A DNA stretch of 14,022 nt, from NCBI GenBank assembly GCA_003486945.1, contig DNFL01000062.1, positions 1 through 14,022 on the forward strand, given 5' to 3'. The position numbers and the translations under genes are program-made. Below are positions 1-7,896 of this stretch, one piece after another. This DNA comes from Hyphomonas sp. Its GTDB lineage: Bacteria > Pseudomonadota > Alphaproteobacteria > Caulobacterales > Hyphomonadaceae. The notes beneath the pieces are model-generated. The model saw only the letters and a program-made list of their open reading frames with translations. It made no database searches and was not told the origin of the DNA. Numbering within the stretch: the first letter of the stretch is position 1; each line of letters opens with the position of its first letter.

Positions 1-2
1 AA

Positions 3-497
3 CCGCCCCCCGGCAACCGGGTGGATCTTTTTGGCGAGATTCAGGCGGCGCCTGATCGGGGCTTTTCCATGGGCAACCGCGGGGGTTTTTTTCACCGCGA
101 GGCCCAGACGCTGAAACCCCGCCACTGGACGAGCCGCCAGTGGATCATCTGTGTGCTGGATTTCAAGGGGCGCAAACGCACGCTGATGCAACCCGGTCTG
201 TACACGGAGCTTTTCTTTCTGGATGAAGCGACCGCACTGGCGAGCGGGCACCGGCCATGCTTCGAATGCCGGCGCGCGGAGGCGACCGCCTTTCGGGGTG
301 CCCTGGTCTCCGCGGGCAGGCTGGCGCCGGGCGATCTGGTTGCGGCCATCGACGCGCACACAGCGGGCGAGCTGCAGCCCGTGCTACAGGGCGCGGCAGA
401 GCGTGAGACGGTTGACCCCGCTGAACTGCCTGGCGGCGCGTTCTATGCTCATGAAGGGGCGGCCTATCTGAAGACCGCACAGGGCGCGCGGCGATAA
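3..497 (+). CDS. Conserved protein of unknown function, 5'-truncated by window edge, ending at a suspect in-frame TAA
   Basis: The reading frame is open from the window edge. A GTG at 21 and an ATG at 69 could serve as starts, but the residues before them (N-R-V-D-L-F-G-E-I) match the usual N-terminus of this family as I remember it, so the true start most likely lies left of the window. Visible features are a GNRGG motif, a central TELFFLDEATALASGHRPC block and a paired-cysteine CFECRR motif, possibly metal binding. I recognise it as a widespread alphaproteobacterial protein family without an assigned function; there are no membrane segments. The stop at 495-497 falls where I recall a conserved tryptophan before a C-terminal SF.GYG segment, and the same frame continues as coding-like sequence to 623. 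The gene may therefore be a pseudogene with a nonsense mutation, or the base calls may be wrong. Confidence 0.75.
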   Translation, partial: PPPGNRVDLFGEIQAAPDRGFSMGNRGGFFHREAQTLKPRHWTSRQWIICVLDFKGRKRTLMQPGLYTELFFLDEATALASGHRPCFECRRAEATAFRGALVSAGRLAPGDLVAAIDAHTAGELQPVLQGAAERETVDPAELPGGAFYAHEGAAYLKTAQGARR

Positions 498-623
498 TCG
501 TTCCAGGGCTATGGCCCCGCCGGGGCGCTGCACGCGGAGGGCCGTCGCCTGACACCGCGCCTGACCTGCGGCGCGCTGCGCGCCGGATACCGCCCCCGCC
601 TGCACGCCTCTGCCGAGACGTGA
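498..623 (+). pseudogene. In-frame C-terminal tail of the preceding gene, beyond the TAA stop
   Basis: Directly after the TAA at 495-497 the same frame stays open for 41 codons to a TGA at 621-623. Of the 40 codons from 501 to 620, 35 end in G or C, as expected for coding DNA here. The translation begins SFQGYG and ends with RLTPRL, ALRAGYRPRLH and ASAET, which resembles the normal C-terminus of the upstream family (from memory: a W-S-F-x-G-Y-G segment and a final RAGYRP.LH). I infer a single ancestral gene spanning the window edge to 623, interrupted by one nonsense codon. Readthrough or a sequencing error are the alternatives. Confidence 0.55.
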
Positions 624-675
624 CCCGGCCCACCATTCCGGGTTAGGATGCAGCGGGAGACAGGGGAGTTGCCCG

Positions 676-1572
676 ATGGCCGACTATTATTCACTGCCGC
701 CAAAGCAGAAGAAGAAGTTCAACCCCGACTGGCTGGTCCTGCTGTTATTGCTGCTGTTCCTGCTGGGCATTGCGGCCACGCTCTGGTCGCTGCGCCTGCG
801 CCCCGGCGAGATTGGCGAAGGCCCCTATCTGAGGCCGGCAGCGGCGCCTGCGGCACTGGTGCCCGAGCCGGTGGCCGCCGAACCAGTGGTCGAACCGGAG
901 CCGGAACCCGTCATCCTCGAAGCAGAGCCGGAGCCGGAAATCGTTCCGGAACCGGAGCCTGAAGCCGAACCACCGCCGCTCTTCTCCGATGCGCGCTGGC
1001 GCGAAACGGCGCGCTTCACCGGCACGGACAGTGAAGGGCGCAGCGCGGAATTCACCGCCTATGTGCTGGTCGGCGACGAGACCTGGACCTTTGCGCGCGC
1101 CGATTCGATCTTTGCCGCCGGCCTTGATGCGCCGGTCGAAACCGCTTTCTCGAAGCTCGATCTGGGCGAAGGCATCTGTTCGTTATCGCGCGTGGTCGCC
1201 ATTGGCGCGGCCTCAGTGGAAGGCACAGCGGCGCAGAACACGTTCCTGTCGCGCGCGCGCGGCCTTGCCCTCAGCAGCGCCATCGGTGCGAACCTGCCCT
1301 GTGAGGAAGACGCCGTGCCCGCCGGCATTCTGGACCTTGGCTACAATACCCAGAAAGTGGCCTGCCCTGCCGGCAAGACACTGTGCCCGGAACTCTCCGC
1401 GCCGCAGCGCCCCATTGCGATGGTGCTCGCCGTTGCCGATGATCCGGACACGGACATTGGCTCAGCCTTGCAGAACGGCATCAGCATGCATGAAGAAGCC
1501 GGCGGCGAAGTGTTGCCGGGCGTGAAGGTAACCGACTACTCGGCCTTCCTGTCCGCCTTCGACCTGCTCTGA
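676..1572 (+). CDS. Membrane-anchored protein with Pro/Glu-rich linker and periplasmic domain, unknown function
   Basis: 298 residues. The ATG at 676 follows AGGGGAG (662-668) with a 7-base spacer. The N-terminus is short and lysine-rich (residues 10-14), followed by one hydrophobic helix at about residues 18-38, giving an inner-membrane anchor with the bulk outside the cytoplasm. Residues about 48-100 are low-complexity Pro-Glu repeats (PEPEPE, EPEPEI), a rigid extended linker like those in TonB or FtsN-type proteins. The remaining ~195 residues form a globular domain with several cysteines that could make disulfides. Residues 175-200 (GAASVEG...N.FLSRARG) weakly resemble the G-x-A-S-x-x-G...N..LS..RA signature of OmpA-like peptidoglycan-binding domains, but the match is too partial to assign. 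It ends 7 bases before the converging Lrp-type gene. Confidence 0.85.
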   Translation: MADYYSLPPKQKKKFNPDWLVLLLLLLFLLGIAATLWSLRLRPGEIGEGPYLRPAAAPAALVPEPVAAEPVVEPEPEPVILEAEPEPEIVPEPEPEAEPPPLFSDARWRETARFTGTDSEGRSAEFTAYVLVGDETWTFARADSIFAAGLDAPVETAFSKLDLGEGICSLSRVVAIGAASVEGTAAQNTFLSRARGLALSSAIGANLPCEEDAVPAGILDLGYNTQKVACPAGKTLCPELSAPQRPIAMVLAVADDPDTDIGSALQNGISMHEEAGGEVLPGVKVTDYSAFLSAFDLL

Positions 1573-1579
1573 CGCTGGC

Positions 1580-2098
1580 CTAGTCGCTCGTCTTTGCATT
1601 GCTCTGCCGGACGAGACCGAGCGGCAGGGCGGTTGTTTTCTTGGCGACGCGGATGACGATGCGCGACTGGACATCGGAGACGAGTTTCGAGCCGAGCAGC
1701 TTGTCGCGCAGGAAATTGTCATAGGCGTGCATGTCGGTGGTGATGATGTGCATCATGTAGTCAACCGCGCCAGTGACGGTCATGCACTCCACGACCTCCG
1801 GCCAGTGCTGCACCAGCGCCTCGAAGGCTTCGAGATTCTCGCGGCTGGGCAGGGAGAGTTTCACACTTGCGATGACTTCAAAATCCAGACCCAGCGCATG
1901 ATTGTTGATCAGCGTGACCCGGCCGACAATGAAGCCCGCCTCTTCCATACGTTTGATGCGCCGCCAGCAGGGCGACGAGGACAGGCCAACCCGCTCGGCG
2001 ATTTCGGCCACCGACAGGCTCGCATCTCTCTGAATCAGTTCAAGGATGCGCGCATCCACGCTGTCTAGTTCTTGGGACAATTCACCTACAACCCGCAT
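1580..2098 (-). CDS. Lrp/AsnC family transcriptional regulator
   Basis: 172 residues. The N-terminal winged helix-turn-helix covers about residues 12-60; the recognition segment is LSSSPCWRRIKRMEEAGFI and the core LDSVDARILELIQ is typical of the family. The RAM/AsnC ligand-binding domain follows (about 72-155), with the characteristic VTGAVDYMM effector motif around 108-116. These proteins bind DNA as dimers or octamers and respond to amino acids. It is divergent from the indolepyruvate oxidoreductase gene, so control of aromatic or branched amino acid catabolism is likely. The ATG at 2098 has no Shine-Dalgarno sequence, and a perfect palindrome begins 2 bases upstream, which suggests a leaderless or near-leaderless, autoregulated transcript. 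A start at TTG (residue 7) or GTG (residue 14) has no better ribosome binding site. Confidence 0.93.
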   Translation of the reverse strand: MRVVGELSQELDSVDARILELIQRDASLSVAEIAERVGLSSSPCWRRIKRMEEAGFIVGRVTLINNHALGLDFEVIASVKLSLPSRENLEAFEALVQHWPEVVECMTVTGAVDYMMHIITTDMHAYDNFLRDKLLGSKLVSDVQSRIVIRVAKKTTALPLGLVRQSNAKTSD

Positions 2099-2100
2099 TA

Positions 2101-2121
2101 TTGTGGAATATTATTCCACAA
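2101..2121. promoter_or_regulatory. Perfect 21-bp palindrome, probable Lrp-type operator
   Basis: The arms TTGTGGAATA and TATTCCACAA are exact reverse complements around a single central T. The site lies directly upstream of the Lrp/AsnC gene and about 87 bases before the likely start of the oxidoreductase. Lrp-family regulators bind AT-centred palindromes of about 15-20 bp and commonly control the divergent neighbour as well as themselves. On the minus strand the palindrome overlaps a possible -10 (AATAAT, 2110-2115), with a TTGCGC at 2135-2140 as a poor, over-spaced -35. Binding would therefore block the regulator's own promoter. The palindrome is seen directly; the assignment is inferred. 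Confidence 0.75.
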
Positions 2122-2207
2122 ACTAACAAAAGATGCGCAAGTTAGGCAAGCAATTTCGCGCGTTTTGCCCAATAATCTACCGGGGCTCAGGCGAGGATGC
2201 GCCGTTC

Positions 2208-5200
2208 ATGAAACACCGCGAAGTAACGCTGGACGACAAATACGATCTTGTCGAGGGCAAGGCCTATATGACCGGCATCCAGGCGCTGGTCCGCCTGCCG
2301 CTGGATCGCAAGCGCCTCGATCGGTCTGCAGGGCAGAATACCGGGGGCTTCATCTCCGGCTATCGCGGCTCGCCGCTCGGCGGATACGACCAGCAGCTGC
2401 GCGCGGCGCAGAAATGGCTGGACGCGCACGACATCAAGTTCTGGGAAGGCCTGAACGAAGACCTTGGCGCCACCGCCGTGTGGGGAAGCCAGCAGCTCGG
2501 TCTGTTTCCGGGCGCGAAGTTCGATGGCCTGTTCGGCATCTGGTATGGCAAGGCGCCAGGCGTCGACCGCACAGGCGACGTGTTCAAGCATGCCAACGCA
2601 GCTGGCACCTCGAAACTGGGCGGTGTGCTGGCGGTGGTCGGCGACGATCACAACTGCAAATCCTCCACCCTGCCCTCGCAATCCGAATACGCGATGATGG
2701 ATGCCGAGATACCGGTGCTGAACCCGGCCTCGATCCAGGACGTGCTCGATTATGGCATCCATGGCTGGGAAATCAGCCGCTTCTCCGGCGCCTGGACCGG
2801 CCTCGTGGCGCTCGCCGATACGATGGATTCCGGATCGGTCGTCGATGTCAGCCTTAATCGCTTTGCCCTCCAGCGCCCGGCTTTCGCGCTGCCGGAAGAC
2901 GGCGTGCACATGCGCCGGGGCGATGTGCCGCTGAACAAGGAAGCGCGCCTGCGCCAGGTAAAGCTGCCGGCGGCGCAAGCCTATGTCCGCGCCAACCGGC
3001 TGGACCATGTGATCCTGCCTTCGCCGCGCCCGCGCCTAGGCCTGATCGTGACCGGGCAGGCCGCGCGCGATGTGTTCGAAGCGCTCGCCGCGCTCGGCCT
3101 CTCGCCGGAAGAGGCGGGCAGCCTTGGCCTCACCATCTACAAGGTGGCCATGCCCTGGCCGCTGGAGCCGCAGGGCGTGCGGGAATTCTGTGCGGGGCTG
3201 GAGCGCGTCATCGTCATCGAGCACAAGCGTGCGCTGATCGAGAGCCAGTTGAAGGCAGCGCTATATGACCTGCCGGACAGCCGCCGTCCGGTGATCGAGG
3301 GCAAGAAGGATGCGAGCGGCGCGCCGCTCTTGTCCGACATTGCCTCGCTGACCATTCCGGAGATCGCCCGCGCGCTGATGCATGCCTTGCCGTCGGGCTG
3401 GGACACGTCGCGCGCTGCGGCCTATTTCGACCGCGTAGGCCGGGCCGGGGAAGCGGCGCGCTCGAATGCGTCGCCGACCGTCCGCACACCGCATTTCTGC
3501 TCGGGTTGTCCCCACAATACCTCAACCGTGGTGCCGGACGGCAGCCGCGCACTGGCCGGAATCGGTTGCCATTACATGGCGAACTTCATGCCGGACCGGA
3601 AAACCGACATGACCAGCCAGATGGGCGGCGAAGGCATTGCCTGGGTCGGCCAGCATTGGGCGACCGACGAGAACCATGTGTTCGTCAATCTCGGCGACGG
3701 CACCTATTCGCACTCGGGAAGCCTTGCCATCCGCGCCGCAGTCACCTCCGGCGCGAACATGACCTATAAGATCCTCTACAATGACGCCGTCGCGATGACG
3801 GGCGGCCAGCATGTCGAGTCCGGCCAGACGCCGGCGATGATCGCGCAGCAGGTGGAAGCCGAGGGCGTGAAGACCATCCGTATCGTGACGGAAGACCCGA
3901 CCCGCTATGCCAGTGTGCAGGACCTTCCGCGCAGCGTGAAGATTTTCCACCGCGATCATCTGGAAGAAGTGCAGACCGAACTGCGCCAGACGCCAGGCGT
4001 GACGGTCATCATCTATGACCAGATGTGCGCGACTGAAAAACGCCGCCGTTCCAAACGCGGCATGATCAAGCCGGACCGTGTGCGGACGATCATCAATACC
4101 GAAGTCTGCGAAGGCTGCGGCGACTGTTCGCTGAAATCGAACTGCCTGTCGGTGGAGCCGGTGGAGACCGAACTCGGCCGCAAGCGCCGCATCAACCAGT
4201 CGACCTGCAATACGGATCTTTCCTGCGTCAAGGGCTTCTGCCCGAGCTTCGTGACCATCCAGGATGGCGAGCCCGCCTGGGAAGACCAGCCGCGTCAGGA
4301 TTTCAACGCCGACGGCCTGCCCCTGCCCGAGACGCCAAGCCTTGCCGAGCCATGGAACGTGCTGTTCACCGGCGTTGGCGGCACGGGCGTCACGACGGTG
4401 GCCGCCGTGTTGGCGATGGCCGCGCATGTTGATGGCCATGCCGCCTCATCGCTCGACATGACCGGCCTTGCGCAGAAAGGCGGGCCGGTGCTGTCGCACA
4501 TCCGCTTTGCACGCGAGCCGGAAGCGATCTCGACGGGCCGCGTGCCGCCCGCGAGCGCGGATTTGATCATCGCGTGCGACCTCGTCGTGGCAGCCGGCGG
4601 CGACGCGCTGAACCTGATGGATACAGCCCGCACGGCCGCCTATGCGAACTCGGACGTGACGCCGACTTCCGAATTCATCCGCAACCGGTCGAAGCGCTTC
4701 GAGAGCGATTTGCTCTCCGCTCGCGTGAAGCGGCAGGCGGCAGAGTTCGAAGGCATCGATGCCGAAGCGCTTGCGGTCGGCTACCTGCATGACGCGATCT
4801 ATACCAACATGATCATGGCCGGCTATTCCTGGCAGAAGGGCAAGTTGCCGGTTTCGCTGCGCGGCCTTTACCGCGCCGTTCGCCTCAACGGCACCAAGGT
4901 CGAAGACAACATGGCGGCTTTCAATATCGGCCGTATTGCGGCTGCCGCTCCGGAACGCCTTGCGCCGCAAAGCGATCCGCGCGGCGAGGCCCAGCCGAAG
5001 ACGCTGGACGCGCTTATAGAGGACCGCGCCACGCGCCTCACCGCCTACCAGAACGCTGCCTATGCCGACAGCTACCGCGAGATCGTCGCTGAAGTGCGCC
5101 TTGCCGAGGATGCCAAAGGGCTCGGCGAGGCGCTGACGCGGGCGGTGGCGACCTATGCCTACAAGCTGATGGCCTACAAGGATGAGTATGAAGTTGCCCG

Positions 5201-5669
5201 TCTGTACACGGATGGGACGTTTGCCCGGCAGCTGGCCAGCCAGTTCAAGGGCGGCAAGCTGCGCTTCTGGCTCGCCCCGCCGATCATCGCCAAGAAGGAT
5301 GCAAGCGGGCATCTCGTGAAGAAGCATTTCGGCGCCTGGATGATGACAGGTTTCCATGTTCTGGCGAAGCTGAAGGGCCTGCGCGGCACGAAGCTCGATA
5401 TTTTCGGCTATACTGAAGAGCGCCGGATGGAGCGCGATCTGCGCGACACCTATCTTGCCAACATGCGCCGCATCTCCGGCGAACTGACGGCCACCAACCA
5501 TGCCCTCGCCATCGAGATCGCCCGCGTGCCGGACGAGATCCGCGGCTACGGCCATGTGAAGGAGGCAGCCGTAGTGAAAGCGAAGGCGCACGAAATCGAG
5601 CTCTGGGCCGGCTGGCCTGAAGGCAAGCTGCCGAAGGCGAAAGCAACGCTGATCGCAGCTGCAAAGTAG
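2208..5669 (+). CDS. Indolepyruvate ferredoxin oxidoreductase, fused alpha/beta type
   Basis: 1153 residues from the ATG at 2208, preceded by GGCGAGG; the frame extends to an ATG at 2133, but family homology starts at MKHREVTLDDKYDL. The enzyme oxidatively decarboxylates aryl or branched 2-oxoacids to acyl-CoA, using thiamine diphosphate and iron-sulfur clusters with ferredoxin as acceptor. The order of domains is: N-terminal pyrimidine-type domain (GFISGYRGSPLGGYDQQL); TPP domain with CSGCPHNTS (C431, C434), GDG at 496-498 and a downstream NDAVAMTGGQ; cysteine motifs C634-x2-C-x2-C-x5-C646 and C667, C673, C678; a PFOR-gamma-like domain with GVGGTG at 722; and the long C-terminal extension usual in proteobacterial fused enzymes (DUF6537). 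No interruption is seen. It is probably controlled by the divergent Lrp-type regulator and used in amino acid catabolism. Confidence 0.96.
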   Translation: MKHREVTLDDKYDLVEGKAYMTGIQALVRLPLDRKRLDRSAGQNTGGFISGYRGSPLGGYDQQLRAAQKWLDAHDIKFWEGLNEDLGATAVWGSQQLGLFPGAKFDGLFGIWYGKAPGVDRTGDVFKHANAAGTSKLGGVLAVVGDDHNCKSSTLPSQSEYAMMDAEIPVLNPASIQDVLDYGIHGWEISRFSGAWTGLVALADTMDSGSVVDVSLNRFALQRPAFALPEDGVHMRRGDVPLNKEARLRQVKLPAAQAYVRANRLDHVILPSPRPRLGLIVTGQAARDVFEALAALGLSPEEAGSLGLTIYKVAMPWPLEPQGVREFCAGLERVIVIEHKRALIESQLKAALYDLPDSRRPVIEGKKDASGAPLLSDIASLTIPEIARALMHALPSGWDTSRAAAYFDRVGRAGEAARSNASPTVRTPHFCSGCPHNTSTVVPDGSRALAGIGCHYMANFMPDRKTDMTSQMGGEGIAWVGQHWATDENHVFVNLGDGTYSHSGSLAIRAAVTSGANMTYKILYNDAVAMTGGQHVESGQTPAMIAQQVEAEGVKTIRIVTEDPTRYASVQDLPRSVKIFHRDHLEEVQTELRQTPGVTVIIYDQMCATEKRRRSKRGMIKPDRVRTIINTEVCEGCGDCSLKSNCLSVEPVETELGRKRRINQSTCNTDLSCVKGFCPSFVTIQDGEPAWEDQPRQDFNADGLPLPETPSLAEPWNVLFTGVGGTGVTTVAAVLAMAAHVDGHAASSLDMTGLAQKGGPVLSHIRFAREPEAISTGRVPPASADLIIACDLVVAAGGDALNLMDTARTAAYANSDVTPTSEFIRNRSKRFESDLLSARVKRQAAEFEGIDAEALAVGYLHDAIYTNMIMAGYSWQKGKLPVSLRGLYRAVRLNGTKVEDNMAAFNIGRIAAAAPERLAPQSDPRGEAQPKTLDALIEDRATRLTAYQNAAYADSYREIVAEVRLAEDAKGLGEALTRAVATYAYKLMAYKDEYEVARLYTDGTFARQLASQFKGGKLRFWLAPPIIAKKDASGHLVKKHFGAWMMTGFHVLAKLKGLRGTKLDIFGYTEERRMERDLRDTYLANMRRISGELTATNHALAIEIARVPDEIRGYGHVKEAAVVKAKAHEIELWAGWPEGKLPKAKATLIAAAK

Positions 5670-5699
5670 AGTTGGTACCCCACCCTCCCGGGCACTGAC

Positions 5700-5737
5700 C
5701 GCCCCGGCACGCGCGCCCGCGCTGCCGGGGCGTTTTT
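5700..5737 (+). terminator. Rho-independent terminator of the oxidoreductase gene
   Basis: Perfect 10-bp stem CGCCCCGGCA (5700-5709) with TGCCGGGGCG (5723-5732), a 13-base GC-rich loop, then five T residues (5733-5737). It lies 30 bases after the TAG of the oxidoreductase gene and just before the converging lipoprotein gene. Confidence 0.9.
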
Positions 5738-5747
5738 GTGTGCGGCG

Positions 5748-6068
5748 TCAGCCGATCGGCGAGACCTCAACGTCGAGGATCTTGCCGTTCTTGCTCATCT
5801 TTTCGATTTCGCGCTCGACATGTTTCGCCTTCACTTCGCGCGTTTCTGTGCGGGTGCCCTTTCCCTTTTTGTAGGTGACCTCGAGGCGGACCATATCGTC
5901 CGGCCCATCGAGCGCGTCTCCGGTCACACGCACGGCGTAGCCCCCCATATTGACGGCGCCTTCCAGCGCATCGCCCGCGAGGCTGACGGGCACGGTGACG
6001 ATCTTCGACGCAAGGCAACCGCTGAGCGGCAGGGTGAGAGCAACAGCGGCAACAACGAGCATGCGCAT
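5748..6068 (-). CDS. Small predicted lipoprotein
   Basis: 106 residues. The N-terminus MRMLVVAAVALTLPLSGC is a type II signal peptide with lipobox L-S-G-C18, so the mature protein should be lipidated on the cysteine and held in the cell envelope. The mature part of about 89 residues contains a region with alternating hydrophobic residues (SLAGDALEGAVNMGGYAVRV) followed by a charged, lysine- and glutamate-rich C-terminal half. AAGGAGG at 6079-6085 lies 10 bases before the ATG at 6068 and 16 before the ATG at 6062, favouring 6068. A TATAAG on the minus strand just upstream may be a -10 element. It follows the lysyl-tRNA synthetase by 64 bases on the same strand, so it may be its own unit or a downstream cistron. 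No specific family is recognised. Confidence 0.85.
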   Translation of the reverse strand: MRMLVVAAVALTLPLSGCLASKIVTVPVSLAGDALEGAVNMGGYAVRVTGDALDGPDDMVRLEVTYKKGKGTRTETREVKAKHVEREIEKMSKNGKILDVEVSPIG

Positions 6069-6132
6069 GAGCAGGAAGCCTCCTTGGGGTGGCCTCTTAT
6101 ACGCCGGTTGCGCGTTACTTTCTTCTTACCGT

Positions 6133-7725
6133 TCAGCCACGCGCCAGCGCGTCGTCGATCAGCTTTGCTGTCTCGGCGACGCCGTAGAGCGCTGCGAAGC
6201 TGCCGAAGCGGGGCCCCTGCTCCTGGCCGAGGAGAACTTCATAGAGCGCCTTGAACCAGTCGCGCAGGTTTTCGAACCCGTGATCCTTGCCGACGGCGAA
6301 AGTCAGCGTCTGCAGGTTTTCGCCCGTGGGCTCCTCCGCGAAGACCTTGAAGCGCGCAGAGAGGTCCACCATCGCGGCGCGTTCCTGATCCGTCGGTGCG
6401 CGGAAGGTTTTCGCGGGCAGAATGAAGTCGCGGTAGTAGCGCATTGCGTAACCGGCGAGATCGTTGAGCAGCGGATGGGTTTTCGGCGAGGCACCCGGCG
6501 CATAGCGCGTGATATAGGCCCAGAGCTGAGACACATCGGTCGGGTTTGCCACCGCAACGAGGTTCATCAGGAGCGCAAATGAAACCGGGCTCGACCATTG
6601 CGGCGGGCGGCCGGAATGGATGTGCCAGACGGGATTCTCCAGCTGCGCGGCGGCCTCTTCCTGCGGGAACTTCTCGAGGAAGGTAAGGTATTCATCCACG
6701 GCCTTCGGGATCACGTCGAAATGCAGCTTCTTCGCGACGCGCGGCTTCTGGAACTGGTAAAGTGCAAGGCTCTCGTCCGGCGCATAGGCCAGCCATTGCT
6801 CGACCGAGATGCCATTGCCCTTGGTCTTGGAAATCTTCTCGCCTTTCTCGTCCAAAAACAGTTCGTACACGTACTGTTCCGGCGGACGGGCACCGAGAAT
6901 ACGGCAGATTTTCGAATAGATTGGCGCGTTCGCCTGATGGTCCTTGCCGAACATTTCGAAGTCGACGCCGAGCGCGGCCCAGCGCATACCAAAATCCGGC
7001 TTCCACTGCATCTTCACCGCGCCGCCGATGACAGGAAGCGTCACGTCCGTGCCGTCTTCATCCGTGAACGTCACTTCGCCTTTGGCCGCGTCCACCTTCT
7101 TCATCGGCACATACAGCACGCGCCCCGTGCTCGGGCTGATCGGCAGGAAAGGCGAATAGGTCGCGCGCCGCTCCTCGCCGAGCGTCGGCAGCATCACGTC
7201 CATGATCGCCTGATATTTCTCCGCCGCACGCAGCAGCATCGCGTCGAAACGGCCGGACTTGTAGCAATCCGTCGCTGAGAGGAATTCATACTTGAAACCG
7301 AACTGGTCGAGGAAGGCGCAGAGACGCGCGTTCATGTGCCGGCCATAGGATGCGTGCGTACCGAACGGGTCAGGCACCACGGTCAGCGGCATCTGCAGGT
7401 ATTGTTCCAGCGATTTCGGGTTCGGCACCGTGTCCGGAATCTTCCGCATGCCGTCCATATCGTCGGAAACGCAGATGAGGCGCGTGGCATATTTGCCCGC
7501 GGTGAGCACTTCGAAGGCATGGCGCACCATCGTCGTGCGCACCACTTCGCCAAACGTGCCGATATGCGGCAGGCCCGAGGGCCCGTAGCCGGTCTCGAAG
7601 ATCACCGGCGCATCGGCGGCCCGCTCGCCGGCCTTCACCTGCTCCGCCACCCGTTTCTCCAGCGCGCGCGCCAGCTCGAAAGGCCAGGCCTTGGCGGATT
7701 GGGCGAGGGTTGAAAGGTCGGTCAT
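6133..7725 (-). CDS. lysK: Class I lysyl-tRNA synthetase
   Basis: 530 residues, the usual length for class I LysRS (COG1384 type). This form replaces the class II enzyme in archaea, spirochaetes and most alphaproteobacteria. It attaches lysine to tRNA-Lys in the cytoplasm. The Rossmann catalytic core carries the class I signature PHIGT (residues 53-57), preceded by FETGYGPSG, and the KMSKS-equivalent KISKTKG (297-303). A conserved [12 protein letters not shown] segment precedes the second motif, and the C-terminal third (from about 330) is the helical anticodon-binding part. The ATG at 7725 lacks an obvious ribosome binding site (ACCTCCG precedes it). A promoter is visible at 7762-7790, and the transposon inserted only about 20 bases beyond it without damaging it. 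The gene symbol varies between annotations (lysK or lysS). Confidence 0.96.
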   Translation of the reverse strand: MTDLSTLAQSAKAWPFELARALEKRVAEQVKAGERAADAPVIFETGYGPSGLPHIGTFGEVVRTTMVRHAFEVLTAGKYATRLICVSDDMDGMRKIPDTVPNPKSLEQYLQMPLTVVPDPFGTHASYGRHMNARLCAFLDQFGFKYEFLSATDCYKSGRFDAMLLRAAEKYQAIMDVMLPTLGEERRATYSPFLPISPSTGRVLYVPMKKVDAAKGEVTFTDEDGTDVTLPVIGGAVKMQWKPDFGMRWAALGVDFEMFGKDHQANAPIYSKICRILGARPPEQYVYELFLDEKGEKISKTKGNGISVEQWLAYAPDESLALYQFQKPRVAKKLHFDVIPKAVDEYLTFLEKFPQEEAAAQLENPVWHIHSGRPPQWSSPVSFALLMNLVAVANPTDVSQLWAYITRYAPGASPKTHPLLNDLAGYAMRYYRDFILPAKTFRAPTDQERAAMVDLSARFKVFAEEPTGENLQTLTFAVGKDHGFENLRDWFKALYEVLLGQEQGPRFGSFAALYGVAETAKLIDDALARG

Positions 7726-7761
7726 CGGAGGTTCTGCCGGCTGGATCAGGGTTAAGGCGCG

Positions 7762-7790
7762 GACCTAGAGGCGCCGAAGGGGGGCGTCAA
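7762..7790 (-). promoter_or_regulatory. Probable sigma-70 promoter of the lysyl-tRNA synthetase gene
   Basis: On the minus strand TTGACG (7790-7785) is followed by a 17-base spacer and TAGGTC (7767-7762), 36 bases before the start codon. The -35 is near consensus and the spacing is ideal; the -10 is moderate, as is common in alphaproteobacteria. Confidence 0.6.
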
Positions 7791-7812
7791 GCGAAGCGGG
7801 AATTCTGTGTTC

Positions 7813-7820
7813 AAAATGTT
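7813..7820. repeat. Left target-site duplication of the transposon (AAAATGTT)
   Basis: The octamer AAAATGTT directly outside the left inverted repeat is repeated exactly at 10670-10677 outside the right one. Eight bases is the duplication length known for the IS1595 family. Confidence 0.85.
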
Positions 7821-7845
7821 CGACATGTTATATTTGACGTACCCA
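7821..7845 (+). repeat. Left terminal inverted repeat
   Basis: It begins CGACATGTTATA and ends TTGACGTACCCA. Compared with the right end it differs only at positions 7 (G against A) and 13 (T against C). Confidence 0.88.
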
Positions 7846-7896
7846 ATGAATAAGAATCGTTGTAAACCTTGGCGCAACTCATCGCGGAGAGCGCCA

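Noticed and set aside
514..526. GCCCC/GGGGC hairpin as a terminator
   Set aside because: It has no T run and lies inside the in-frame coding-like tail of the first gene.
2133..2207. Upstream ATG start for the oxidoreductase
   Set aside because: Only a weak ribosome binding site, the extra residues do not look like the family, and the ATG at 2208 begins the conserved sequence.
4446..5591. Long minus-strand open frame (381 codons) opposite the oxidoreductase, and others at 2187-3008 and 3522-4439
   Set aside because: These are shadows of the GC-rich coding strand. The plus-strand protein has clear domains throughout, and the antisense products show no recognisable family or start signals.
7821..7845. 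Reading the inverted repeats the other way round, with GGGTACGTCAA as the outer tip
   Set aside because: That would place the element outside the pair and away from the transposase. The CGACAT tip is directly flanked by an exact 8-bp duplication on both sides.
7807..7896. Longer N-terminus of the HEPN-like protein
   Set aside because: The extra codons are the transposon end and the duplicated target site. GTG at 7897 has a proper ribosome binding site.
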